Source: DATFYM01 sp035315065
GTDB taxonomy: Bacteria; Acidobacteriota; Terriglobia; UBA7540
NCBI GenBank assembly: GCA_035315065.1
Contig: DATFYM010000070.1
Location: 1-64,000, forward strand
Direction of reading: 5' to 3'
Length of the DNA: 64,000 nucleotides
The stretch's first letter is position 1, and each line of letters begins with the position of its first letter. The notes beneath the pieces are model-generated. The model did no database searches and was not told the DNA's origin. It worked only from the letters and a program-made list of their open reading frames with translations. Position numbers and translations under genes: made by a program. This document shows, in pieces, positions 16,657 through 25,777 of the stretch.

Positions 16657-19035
16657 ATGATCCCCGACAGCGTGAACTCCGTGAAACAGCGTCCGCTGCA
16701 CTGGCCTCGAATCTACCTGGCGTTGGCCCTGACCACATTTGCGACACTCCTGCTGGAATTGTCCCTCACTCGCATCTTTTCGGTGGTTTTCTACTACCAC
16801 TTCGCCTTTCTGGCGATCTCCATCGCCCTGTTCGGTCTGGGAGCCGGTGGTGTGTTTTCATACGTGGTGGCCGGGTGGCGAGGGCATCTTTTCAGCCGTC
16901 TAGGATGGCTCAGCGCCGTCAACAGCCTGCTGGTGGTGCTGCTGCTAGCCTTGGTGTTGGCCAAGGACTTGACCAACTTGCAACTGGCTCTGGTCTATTT
17001 CGTTGCTGCCCTGCCCTTCTTTCTGGCCGGGACGATTGTTTCTCTGGCCATTTCCGAGACGATCCAGAAGGTGGATCGGGTGTACTTCTTCGATCTGATG
17101 GGCGCGGCGGCTGGGTGTTTGGTGCTGGTCCCGCTGCTGAACCGTCTGGGCGGCCCGAACACGGTGATCGTGGTAGCGGTGCTCTTCGCTGCGACGGCGG
17201 CCGTGTGGCACAGCATGGCGGGCTCCGTCTCAGGGCGAACGGCCTGCCTGGCACTGGCACTCGGAATGATCGCGTTTCTTGTCTACAACACCACCCATAA
17301 CCTGGTGGACGTCACGTACGCTAAACGACGTAAGCTTGAGAGCGAAAGCTTCGTAAAGTGGAACAGCTTTTCGCGTGTTGGGGTAACCACGCAAGGACGC
17401 ATCGTCATTGACGCGGATGCGGACACCTGGATTGCCGGGTTTGACTTCGAGAATCTTGCCGCGCGCGACCGCCACGATCTGCTAACGGTTGGACCGGGAC
17501 TGCCGTACGTGGTGCGGCCGGGTGCCAAGACTTTGATCATCGGGCCGGGCGGCGGATATGATGTCGCGCGCGCGCTCGCCTCTGGCAGTAAAGACGTCAC
17601 AGGTGTCGAGATCAACCCCATCATCGCCACCACCATCATGCGAGAGAAGTTCCTTCGCCGGAGCCAAGGGATTTACCTGCGTCCGGAAGTTCACATCGTG
17701 GTGGAAGACGGCCGGAGTTTCGTGCGCCGCAGCCACGAGAAGTACCAGGTGTTGCAAGCGACCTTGGTGGACACTTGGGCATCGACGGCGGCCGGCGCCT
17801 TCGCGCTGGCCGAGAACAATCTCTACACTGTGGATGCGTTTCGCGACTACCTGGGCCATCTGACCGATGATGGGGTGATAGCCTTCACGCGCTGGTCCTT
17901 CGATCCGCCGCGTGAATCCCTGCGGTTAGTGTCCCTGGCGAGGGAGGCGCTGACCCAGATAGGCGAGTCGGAGCCGTGGCGACACATCATCGTGGCGCAC
18001 GAGGAGCGTATGGGTGGACGGACGGACACGGTTCTGATCTCGCGCAAGGCCTTCTCGGACGCCGACTTGGCACGCGCTCACTCCGCCCTGGCTGACGCCA
18101 ACCTCTCGGCAGTCTACATGCCTGGCGCCGTAGGCCACGGGCGTGGGTTCGAGTTCGTGGAGTTGCTTCGCAGCCCCGATCCGCTGAACTATGAGCGCAG
18201 CTATCCGTTCGATATCACCCCCGTGACTGACAATCGGCCGTTCTTCTTCTACACGGTCCAGCCGCGCGACATCTGGTCGTTCCTCACGACCGGGCCGCGT
18301 GGGGCAATGGACTATAAGGTCAACAGGGCTGTGCCGCTGCTGTTCGGGCTGATGGGAATCAGCGTGCTTGCGACCCTCGTGATCCTGCTGCTGCCCCCGC
18401 TCGTGCTGGGCACACGCCTGCCTCGCCAGAAGGGCTTGCTGGTGTTCCTCCTGTATTTTCTATTGATCGGCGCCGGCTACATTCTGATTGAGGTGGCGCT
18501 CATCCAGAAATTCGTTCTGTTCCTTGGCCACCCCACTTATGCCCTTACCGTTGTGATCTTCTCGATGCTGGTCTCGAGTGGACTGGGCAGCTACTTCAGT
18601 CGGCGGGTGCTGAAGCAGAGTGAGGTGCGCTGGGCGACAGCGCTGGGCACGATCGCGATCCTGGTCGCGCTGCTGGGGATCATCGCCTCGTCTGTGCTGC
18701 CCATAGCGGTAGGACTGCCGCTCTGGCTGAAGATCGCCATCACGGTCCTGATGATCTCTCCGGCTGGATTTGCCATGGGGATGCCCTTTCCTACCGGGCT
18801 GAAGCGGCTGGAAGAGTGGCACAAGCCGTCGGTTCGGTGGGCGTGGTCGTTGAATGCTGCTTCCAGCGTGCTTGGCTCGGTAGGAGCCTTGCTGTGCGCC
18901 ATTTACTTCGGATTGATACAGACCCTGTTTATCGGCGGCTTGCTGTATGTAGCGGCGCTGGTTATTGTCTTGTACTTGCGGGGCCGGGCAGGTGTCGAAC
19001 CCAGTTCTGCATCGGGTCAAGTTGTCGCTACCTAG
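16657..19035 (+). CDS. Membrane-embedded spermidine-synthase-like protein (complete copy)
   Basis: This 792-residue protein has three parts: an N-terminal membrane region (about residues 18-210), a Rossmann/spermidine-synthase-like domain (about 230-500) and a C-terminal membrane region (about 555-780). The nucleotide-binding loop reads LIIGPGGGYDVARAL (GPGGG at 296-300), followed by GVEINP with the acidic ribose-binding Glu318, and later VDTWASTAAGAFALAENN. Such large membrane-bound SpeE-like proteins are common but uncharacterised, and polyamine synthesis should not be assumed. A Shine-Dalgarno (gaaaggaaag) precedes ATG 16657. Three damaged partial copies exist in the window. Confidence 0.85.
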   Translation: MIPDSVNSVKQRPLHWPRIYLALALTTFATLLLELSLTRIFSVVFYYHFAFLAISIALFGLGAGGVFSYVVAGWRGHLFSRLGWLSAVNSLLVVLLLALVLAKDLTNLQLALVYFVAALPFFLAGTIVSLAISETIQKVDRVYFFDLMGAAAGCLVLVPLLNRLGGPNTVIVVAVLFAATAAVWHSMAGSVSGRTACLALALGMIAFLVYNTTHNLVDVTYAKRRKLESESFVKWNSFSRVGVTTQGRIVIDADADTWIAGFDFENLAARDRHDLLTVGPGLPYVVRPGAKTLIIGPGGGYDVARALASGSKDVTGVEINPIIATTIMREKFLRRSQGIYLRPEVHIVVEDGRSFVRRSHEKYQVLQATLVDTWASTAAGAFALAENNLYTVDAFRDYLGHLTDDGVIAFTRWSFDPPRESLRLVSLAREALTQIGESEPWRHIIVAHEERMGGRTDTVLISRKAFSDADLARAHSALADANLSAVYMPGAVGHGRGFEFVELLRSPDPLNYERSYPFDITPVTDNRPFFFYTVQPRDIWSFLTTGPRGAMDYKVNRAVPLLFGLMGISVLATLVILLLPPLVLGTRLPRQKGLLVFLLYFLLIGAGYILIEVALIQKFVLFLGHPTYALTVVIFSMLVSSGLGSYFSRRVLKQSEVRWATALGTIAILVALLGIIASSVLPIAVGLPLWLKIAITVLMISPAGFAMGMPFPTGLKRLEEWHKPSVRWAWSLNAASSVLGSVGALLCAIYFGLIQTLFIGGLLYVAALVIVLYLRGRAGVEPSSASGQVVAT

Positions 19036-19094
19036 GCGCTCGACTGATTGTCGCTTGGCTTACCGTGAGGAGGCAGGGAGGGAGAGATTGAATC

Positions 19095-19965
19095 ATGATC
19101 CCGGACAACGTGAACTCGATGAGACCATCTCCTCTGCACTGGTCCCGAATCTACTTATCGGTGGCCCTGACCACGCTTGCGACACTCCTGCTGGAATTGT
19201 CCCTCACTCGCATCTTTTCGGTGGTTTTCTACTACCATTTCGCCTTTCTGGCGATCTCCATCGCCCTGTTCGGGCTTGGAGCCGGCGGTGTGTTTTCGTA
19301 CGTCGTAGCCGGGTGGCGAGGCCATCTTTTCAGCCGGCTCGGATGGCTCAGCGCCGTCAACAGCCTGGTGGTGGTCTTGACGGTAGCCTTCGTGCTGGCC
19401 AAGGATTTCACCTTCTTGCAACTGGCCCTGGTCTATTTCGTTTCCGCCCTCCCGTTCTTTCTGGCCGGGACGATCGTTTCTCTGGCCATTTCCGAGACGA
19501 TCCAGAAAGTAGATCGGGTCTACTTCTTCGATCTGATGGGCGCGGCGGCCGGGTGCCTGGTGCTGGTTCCGCTGGGCGAAAGCCCTGGGCACGATCGCAA
19601 TCCTGGTGGCGCTGCTGGGGATCATCGCCTGGTCTGTGGTGCCCATAGCGGTAGGACTGCCGCTCTGGCTGAAGGTGGCTGTAACGGTCCTGATGATCTT
19701 TCCGGCTGGATTTGCCATGGGGATGCCTTTTCCGACCGGCCTGAAGTGGCTGGAAGACCGGCACAAACCTTCCGTCCGGTGGGCGTGGTCGTTGAATGCG
19801 GCTGCCAGCGTGCTTGGCTCGGTAGGAGCGTTGCTGTGCGCCATTTACCTCGGATTGATACAGACCCTGTTTATCGGCGGCTTGCTGTATGTAGCGGCGC
19901 TGGTTATTGTCTTGTACCTGCGGGGCCGGGCAGGTGTCGAACCCAGAGGAAAACCTTCTTGTTGA
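19095..19965 (+). pseudogene. Internally deleted, frameshifted copy of the spermidine-synthase-like gene
   Basis: The first 480 bases match the start of the gene at 16657 almost codon for codon (to AAAGCLVLVPL, about 19575). The sequence then jumps to the region matching about 18640 onward, so about 1.5 kb with the whole Rossmann domain is missing. The distal part, ending YLRGRAGVEP, continues in another frame (the frame of 19606). The product from 19095 would read nonsense after the junction and end at 20021. It is separated from the intact copy by only 59 bases, so it probably arose by tandem duplication. Confidence 0.88.
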
Positions 19966-20181
19966 CGAACTATGTACCCAATGATAGGATCTATCATCAG
20001 TGCCGGCAGAGGGAAGGATGAAGCCGGGTCGAACCAACACCTGTCGCATCAGCATGAAGCGGTTGCAAATAGATGATGAGGGTGGAGTTTCCCATGCCAA
20101 CGCTGTGTACAATTCGGCGTTGGGGAGTTGGCAAAATGGCAGCTTTCGACTCTTATTAGGCAAGCGGAGAATTGGCGCAAA

Positions 20182-21327
20182 ATGGACCTGGAACTCGCCG
20201 AAAGGCAGCAGCAACTTCAGAACGGCGCTATCGAGTTTGCCCGGTTGGAGTTGAACGACGATATCGCCCAGCGGGACCGCGACGGGGCATTCAGTCTGGA
20301 CGGTTGGAAGAAGTGCGCCGCCTTTGGCGCTCTCGGACTGCCGGTACCGGCCGAATATGGAGGCATGGGACTCGGTATTACCGACGTGATCGTGGTGATG
20401 GAAGGGCTGGGCTATGGCACGCGTGACCAGGGGCTGCTGTTTTCCATCAACGCTCACCTCTGGACCAATTCGCTCCCCATCCTGGTTTACGGTACCGAGG
20501 GTCAGCGGCGGAAGTATCTTCCCGGACTCTCGAATGGCGAACTGATTGGCGCCAATGGCGCCTCCGAGCCGGACGCGGGTTCGGATGTTTTCTCGATGCG
20601 CACGCGGGCCGAGAGGCAAGGGGATCACTACATTCTGAACGGGACCAAGACCTTCGTCAGCAACGCGCCGGTAGCGAACCTGTTTGTCATCTATGCGACC
20701 GTAGACCCCCGCCTGGGACCCATGGGGATCACGGCTTTCATAGTGGAACGGGATACGCCCGGCTTGGTCGTGAGCCGCCACATGGAAAAGATGGGACTGC
20801 GCACCTCGCCCATGGCGGAGTTGGTGATGAATGATTGCGCTGTCCCGATCGCCAATCGTCTCGGTCGAGAAGGCCGTGGCGTGGCCGTGTTCGAGTCGTC
20901 CATGGAGTGGGAACGAGGCTGCATCCTGGCCAACTACCTGGGACTGATGAGGCGCCAACTCGAGAACTGCGTCGAATATGTGCGCAGCCGCAAGCAGTTT
21001 GGCAAGCCGATTGGGAAATTCCAGTCGGTGGCCAACCGCGTTGTGGACATGAAGGTCCGGTTGGACGCCTCAAGGCCGCTCGTGTACCGTATCGGCTGGT
21101 TGAAGGAACGGAACCAGCCAGCCATGCTGGAGTCCGCTCTCGCCAAGCTGTATGTTTCCGAGAGCCTGGTGGCCTCCTGCCTCGACGCTCTCCAGATTTA
21201 CGGGGGCTACGGCTACATGGTGGAGCAGGGCATCGAGCGGGAATTACGCGACGCGCTGGGCAGTACCTTATACTCGGGGACTTCGGAGATCCAGCGTAAC
21301 GTGATCGCCAAGTGTTTGGGGATCTGA
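20182..21327 (+). CDS. Acyl-CoA-dehydrogenase-fold flavoenzyme, probable L-prolyl-carrier-protein dehydrogenase (PltE/AnaB-like)
   Basis: This 381-residue flavoenzyme has the FAD/substrate motifs GANGASEPDAGSD and KTFVSNAPVA, plus GKPIGKFQSV and GGYGYMVE. The base at the usual medium-chain position is replaced (YSGTSEIQR, Ser365). Instead Glu244 in the MEWERGCILANY helix lies where isovaleryl-CoA dehydrogenase and prolyl-carrier oxidases have theirs. The carrier-protein and adenylation genes follow directly. Inferred role: oxidation of L-prolyl-S-carrier to the pyrroline or pyrrole thioester. The frame is open from 20128, but ATG 20182 gives the usual family start. Confidence 0.88.
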   Translation: MDLELAERQQQLQNGAIEFARLELNDDIAQRDRDGAFSLDGWKKCAAFGALGLPVPAEYGGMGLGITDVIVVMEGLGYGTRDQGLLFSINAHLWTNSLPILVYGTEGQRRKYLPGLSNGELIGANGASEPDAGSDVFSMRTRAERQGDHYILNGTKTFVSNAPVANLFVIYATVDPRLGPMGITAFIVERDTPGLVVSRHMEKMGLRTSPMAELVMNDCAVPIANRLGREGRGVAVFESSMEWERGCILANYLGLMRRQLENCVEYVRSRKQFGKPIGKFQSVANRVVDMKVRLDASRPLVYRIGWLKERNQPAMLESALAKLYVSESLVASCLDALQIYGGYGYMVEQGIERELRDALGSTLYSGTSEIQRNVIAKCLGI

Positions 21328-21370
21328 TGTTCTGATTTACGATGCGCGACGACCACCGACAAAAGAAAGA

Positions 21371-21465
21371 ATTGACGATTGACGATTGACGATTGACGAT
21401 TGGAAAAGCGGAGTGGCTTGCGTCTTCTCTTCCAATCGTCAATCGTCAATCTGCAATCGGCAATT
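21371..21465. repeat. GATTGAC heptamer inverted repeat
   Basis: Tandem gattgac units (21371-21403) face inverted gtcaatc units (21432-21465) with a short centre, which could fold into a long hairpin. It lies between the dehydrogenase and the carrier-protein genes. The same element type recurs at 62539-62676 and, degenerate, at 61439-61513. Open frames through it read the artefact NRQSSIVNRQ and are not coding. Confidence 0.75.
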
Positions 21466-21503
21466 CCCCGCTTTGGTCGATGGACAGAATGGGGAATTGT
21501 GAC

Positions 21504-21758
21504 ATGGACACCATGAAAGAAGAGCTTCGACAGTATATTCTCTCGGAGTTCCTACCTGGGGAAAAGCCTTCTAACCTTCGGGATGACACCCCGCTCCGCA
21601 CCAGCGGGATTCTTGACTCGGTGGCTACGCTGCGGCTGGTGACGTTTGTCGAGGAGCACTATGGCATCGAGGTGGAAGCCCACGAGGCGGGAGTCGAGAA
21701 CTTCGACACTATCGAGAGCATCTCCTCGTTCATTCAGAGCAAGCAAAAGCCTGCGTGA
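21504..21758 (+). CDS. Acyl/peptidyl carrier protein (PltL/AnaD-like)
   Basis: The 84-residue protein has the phosphopantetheine attachment site GILDSVATL (Ser39), the preceding DDTPLRTS stretch, and an acidic C-terminal helix region ending in SISSFIQSKQ. ATG 21504 has a modest ribosome site (gggg, nine bases before). Met4 (21513) is an alternative, and the frame upstream of 21480 is only repeat sequence. The stop overlaps the GTG start of the adenylation gene (GTGA), so the pair is translationally coupled and the carrier is surely loaded by that enzyme. Confidence 0.9.
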   Translation: MDTMKEELRQYILSEFLPGEKPSNLRDDTPLRTSGILDSVATLRLVTFVEEHYGIEVEAHEAGVENFDTIESISSFIQSKQKPA

Positions 21759-23353
21759 GCCTTGCGGATTTGGAGGGACCGTTGTCCGCTTTGCATCTTT
21801 CGCATTACCTCGAGGCTAGCGCCCTTCGTTGCCCGGAGCGCGTGGCCGCCGTCGATTCGGACGGTACGTCGCTCACGTACCGGGAGCTGAACGATCGCGC
21901 CAGCCGTGTTGCCGGATTCCTGGCCAGCCAAGGCATACGCCGGGGCGACCGGGTGGGGTTGCTGCTGCCTAAGGACACAGCCGCGCTGACCGCCTTGTTT
22001 GGCACCCTCAAGGCCGGGGCCGCCTATGTTCCGGTCGACTGGACAGGGCCGGCCGAGCGCGTTCGATCAATTCTGGCCGACTGCGACGTGCGGGCCCTGT
22101 TTGCGGATGGTCGCCGCGCGGACTTGGCGGCGGACATCGAGACCGTAATTCTGCTGGGCGAGGACAAAGGCGACGGGCCGCGAGGGTCCGTATCGGGCCG
22201 CTTCTCGTGGGACAAAGCGCTGGAACACGAGCCTTTGCCTGCCGATCCGGCGGCGCGACGACCTGACGACCTCGCTTACATTCTCTACACGTCAGGCTCA
22301 ACGGGGATTCCCAAGGGCGTGACGTTGACTCACCAGAATGCCACCAGCTTCGTGGACTGGTGCTCGTCGGTGTTCACCCCATCGGAAGATGACCTTTTCA
22401 GTAGCCACGCCCCGTTTCACTTTGACCTTTCGATTTTGGATATTTATGTACCTCTGAAACACGGCGCCAGCGTTCACCTGGTTCCGGATGAGTTGGGAAA
22501 GAACCCCAAGGACTTGGCCCGCTTCATCGCCAGCCGCCAACTCTCGGTGTGGTATTCCACTCCGGCCATCCTGGGGCTACTGGCGGAGTTTGGAGACCTG
22601 GACCGCCTCGACTGTTCCCATCTGCGCCTGGTGCTCTTCGCCGGGGAGGTATTCCCGGTAAAGCAGTTGCGCCGGCTGGTATCGCACTGGCCCTGGCCCG
22701 CGTACTACAATCTCTACGGCCCGACCGAGACCAACGTGTGTACGTACGCCCGGATTCCGACGCCCATTCCGGAAGGCCGTTCGGAACCCTACCCGATCGG
22801 ATGGCCCTGTTCCCACTGCGCCGCCCTGGTGATCGATGCCGAGGGCCGGCGGGTGGAAGGGGGAGACGAGGGCCTGCTTTACATCTCCGGCCCGTCGGTA
22901 TTCATAGGCTATTGGAATCGGCTACAAGAGACGGCTGCGGCATTTCTCGATCGCGACGGCGCCCGCTGGTATAACACCGGTGACGTGGTGAAACAGCAGG
23001 GGGACGAAGGCTTGTTGTACCTGGGGCGGCGCGACCGCATGGTGAAACGCCGCGGCTACCGCATCGAACTGGGCGAGGTGGAAAGTTGCCTCTACCGGCA
23101 CCCTGCAGTCAGCGGCGCCGCGGCGGTACCCGTGCAGAGCGCGGAAGCGGGCGTCCGAATCGTTGCCTACCTGGTGGCTCCGGCCGCCTCCCGGCCTTCC
23201 ATCGTTGAGATGAAAACCTTCTGCAACCAGCATCTCCCGTCGTACATGAATCCCGACGTCTTCGTCTTCGTGGATGCCCTCCCCAGGACTTCGACGAACA
23301 AGGTCGACTATCAGGACTTGATTCGAAGATTTGAGCCGGACCGGAAAGCGTAG
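21755..23353 (+). CDS. Stand-alone adenylation enzyme, probable L-proline:carrier-protein ligase (PltF/RedM/AnaC-like)
   Basis: This 532-residue ANL-superfamily enzyme has the ATP loop YTSGSTGIPKG (178-188), the A5 motif YNLYGPTET, NTGDVVKQ, GRRDRMVKRRGYRIELGEVE and the A10 lysine in TSTNKVDY (Lys516). Lined up with GrsA, the ten pocket residues are D224 L225 L228 Y267 L294 A296 L320 V328 C329 K516, i.e. DLLYLALVCK. From memory, this is the code reported for stand-alone prolyl-AMP ligases of pyrrole pathways. There is no condensation domain. It starts with GTG overlapping the carrier-protein stop. The expected reaction is L-proline + ATP + holo-carrier giving L-prolyl-S-carrier. Confidence 0.9.
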   Translation: MSLADLEGPLSALHLSHYLEASALRCPERVAAVDSDGTSLTYRELNDRASRVAGFLASQGIRRGDRVGLLLPKDTAALTALFGTLKAGAAYVPVDWTGPAERVRSILADCDVRALFADGRRADLAADIETVILLGEDKGDGPRGSVSGRFSWDKALEHEPLPADPAARRPDDLAYILYTSGSTGIPKGVTLTHQNATSFVDWCSSVFTPSEDDLFSSHAPFHFDLSILDIYVPLKHGASVHLVPDELGKNPKDLARFIASRQLSVWYSTPAILGLLAEFGDLDRLDCSHLRLVLFAGEVFPVKQLRRLVSHWPWPAYYNLYGPTETNVCTYARIPTPIPEGRSEPYPIGWPCSHCAALVIDAEGRRVEGGDEGLLYISGPSVFIGYWNRLQETAAAFLDRDGARWYNTGDVVKQQGDEGLLYLGRRDRMVKRRGYRIELGEVESCLYRHPAVSGAAAVPVQSAEAGVRIVAYLVAPAASRPSIVEMKTFCNQHLPSYMNPDVFVFVDALPRTSTNKVDYQDLIRRFEPDRKA

Positions 23354-24152
23354 AAGAGGTCCTGCAAGAGATACGGAACCGTACCGGACCTTCAGCGACG
23401 CAGCGGAATTGTGGTTGATGTGAGCCCGCCACGCGCCAGCGCCTTGGTTCTTGGCGGTCAAGTACCTGTCGCCGGCTGGTTGCGGCGCCGTCACCATCAA
23501 GCCTCCGGCACGTGAGCGCGGAAAGCGTGACCACAGGCCGTGCCCTCCATCTGACCGGCTTCCGAGGATTGCGAGGAGGTGCCGTCATTAACGCGTGGTG
23601 TGGAGCCAGCCACTATTGGAAGACCGCACCCAACCAGTTGCCTGGCTCCTCAGACGCAAGACAATAACCAGCGCCGCCACATAGAGCAGGGCGCCGACGA
23701 ACAGGGTCTGTATCAATCCGAGGTAAATCGCGCACAGCAAGGCTCCTACCGACCCAAGCACGCTGGCAGCCGCATTCAACGACCACGACCGGACGGAAGG
23801 TTTGTGCCGGTCTTCCAGCCACTTCAGACCGGTCGGAAAAGGCATCCCCATGGCAAATCCAGCCGGAAAGACCATCAGGACTGGTCGAGCAGAGGTACGC
23901 ATCTCGTGAAGTTATCGCACCACGGGGATTCCGCTCATCATCGCTAGGCTTGCACTCAGGGAGTGCTGACGGGTATAGGCATGGGACGTTTGGAAAGAAC
24001 GTTATAGCTAGCGGCCTTGACTCAACCGACATAACTAGCCGCGTGTCCAGCGTTTTGGGAAAAAACGTAAGGGCGGGCGGAACGCCAACAGCGACTCATC
24101 ATCTGCTTTTATCACCCTTGACGACTATCCTCACTTTTGTGCCGCACACCCG
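23354..24152. other. 800-bp gap without an intact gene
   Basis: Apart from the spermidine-synthase-like fragment at 23652-23880, nothing recognisable was found. No good ribosome site or family motif appears in the small open frames. Confidence 0.5.
23652..23880 (-). pseudogene. C-terminal fragment of the spermidine-synthase-like gene
   Basis: The minus strand reads FPAGFAMGMPFPTGLKWLE and then SLNAAASVLGSVGALLCAIY, matching the C-terminal membrane region of the protein at 16657 and, even more closely, the deleted copy at 19095 (shared GLKWLEDRHKPSVR). A codon is lost at the VR/WSL junction (the intact copy has RWAWSL). No start region or upstream part is present, and it is inverted with respect to the other copies. 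Confidence 0.85.
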
Positions 24153-25679
24153 TCAATGAGTCGCTTCTTGTTGTGAGCTTGTGCACCCGGCGGGGTATTC
24201 GAGGGCTTCCTTCAGGTAAGGAGTTACCCAGCGGTCGTTAACATCGATGGGCCGGCGATGCAGTTCTGTTGCCCGGCGCAATTCTCTCGCGCCTGCCGCG
24301 CTGTCGCCGGTGAGATAGTCGATCGTGGCCAGATTCGCCCACACCTCCCACGAATTCTGGTCTACCTTCATGGCTTCGAGCAGATACTCTCGCGATAGCT
24401 CATAGTTGAAAAACGGCGTCTTCATGGCGTAGGTCCCCGTATCCAAGAAGGCGTGTAGACGCAAGGGGGATTTCGGTTCGAAGTAGCCAGCGTCGGTGAG
24501 GAACGTGCCGACCGGGCAACACTCTTCCGGTGGCTGGCGAGCAGGCAAGAATCCGATTTCGACCATCGTTTGAACCAGCGCTTTCGCGGTGAGTGAATCG
24601 CCGAGCGGCGTCGTGTGACAATTGTCAAAAATCAAGTCATTGCCAACCAAGCCGTGTTCCGAATGCTCCTCATACACTCGATCCAGATCGACCAGGTGGA
24701 CATCCGGGGTTGCGGACGCCACTCTTCGAATGATGGAGTTGGTCTCGGGGATTGCCCGCCACGGAACGGGGTCAAGATCCCTTGCTTTTACGAACGACTC
24801 CCGGGCATCGGCGTAGGAGCCCCTCGCCAACTGGACCCGCCCGCGCAGGAAGTACAGCATGGCGTCCTCCGGGTAGAGGCTAAACCCTGCCGTCACGGCG
24901 TCGGCCGCCTCTCCGTACTTTCCGTTGCGAAGGAGTTCCTGAATCCGCGACACGGTGCCGGTATAGCCCTGGTTTCGTCCCGGAAGCCTCTGATAAGCCG
25001 GAGGCCAATCGGCGATGTTCGAGGGCGACGTAGCCAGGAGCAGGGGGATGCGTCTCTGGCTAGTCCGTTCCACGATGAGTCTCATCTCTTTTTCGAGGGT
25101 GACTAACCTGCTCTTGAAATGATCCGATTCCCGGTCCCAGGGCTGAACTTGGCACGGCATCGGGTCAACGCCTCGAGACCCCGTTACCTTCCCGACGGCC
25201 CGCTGCAAGAGTCTCGTCGTGGCAGAATAAGAGAGCAGCAGCTCCGGGATACGGGCAATCCCCTCCGGCTCCGGTCCCCAAGTCAGAAACTCGTTGCTTC
25301 CGGTGATGACAAGGATCAAGTCGGGCTGCTCATCGAGTCGGCTCGTCAATTCTCGCAGCACGTAGGCTGTGTTCTTGCCTCGCGCCCCAAAGTTGTAGAT
25401 CCGGATATCGCGATCGGGATAGAAGCGCCGCAGCCAGTAGCGCATCTGGGCGATGAAACTGATTTCGGGAACGGGCTCGCCCCACACCGTTGACGCACCG
25501 AAGGCGAAGACACGAAGCTCCGAACCCCTCTTCGGGGCAACCTGCTGAGGCTGCGTCCACGGGTATTTGGCTCGCTCCACGTGCCGGGAGATCAACTCCG
25601 TCACCGTCATCAAAGCCAGGAGGATCCCAAGGTTTATGGCCGCGATGAGCAGCACTCGTCCAACTTTGGAAGATGTCAT
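24153..25679 (-). CDS. SGNH/GDSL-type protein with inserted TPR repeats (copy 5)
   Basis: In this 508-residue protein a signal anchor (residues 8-27) is followed by the nucleophile block FGASTVWGE (Ser63), block III TGSNEF (127-131) and the C-terminal Asp/His pair IFDNCH (Asp352, His355). Between them, residues about 243-306 form TPR-like helices (NGKYGEAADAVTAGFSLYP; GSYADARESFVKARDLDP), and another TPR-like stretch lies at about 425-485. TPR pieces inside an SGNH fold suggest contact with protein partners. A tail remnant of this gene lies at 16292-16435. Confidence 0.85.
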   Translation of the reverse strand: MTSSKVGRVLLIAAINLGILLALMTVTELISRHVERAKYPWTQPQQVAPKRGSELRVFAFGASTVWGEPVPEISFIAQMRYWLRRFYPDRDIRIYNFGARGKNTAYVLRELTSRLDEQPDLILVITGSNEFLTWGPEPEGIARIPELLLSYSATTRLLQRAVGKVTGSRGVDPMPCQVQPWDRESDHFKSRLVTLEKEMRLIVERTSQRRIPLLLATSPSNIADWPPAYQRLPGRNQGYTGTVSRIQELLRNGKYGEAADAVTAGFSLYPEDAMLYFLRGRVQLARGSYADARESFVKARDLDPVPWRAIPETNSIIRRVASATPDVHLVDLDRVYEEHSEHGLVGNDLIFDNCHTTPLGDSLTAKALVQTMVEIGFLPARQPPEECCPVGTFLTDAGYFEPKSPLRLHAFLDTGTYAMKTPFFNYELSREYLLEAMKVDQNSWEVWANLATIDYLTGDSAAGARELRRATELHRRPIDVNDRWVTPYLKEALEYPAGCTSSQQEATH

Positions 25680-25777
25680 CCGCTTTCTCCGAACTCGTCC
25701 ATCGGCAACTGCAATAGTGAGGTTCCTTTATAGGTATCGAAGGGTCTAATGAGTCGTCGAGAGCCCCTTGGGACTCA

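Noticed and set aside
16657..19035. Plain spermidine synthase (speE)
   Set aside because: The protein is far too long, with large membrane regions at both ends. Only the Rossmann part is similar, so the symbol was not used.
21393..21503. Longer N-terminus for the carrier protein
   Set aside because: This part is encoded by the GATTGAC inverted repeat (peptide IVNRQSAIGNS), a common artefact.
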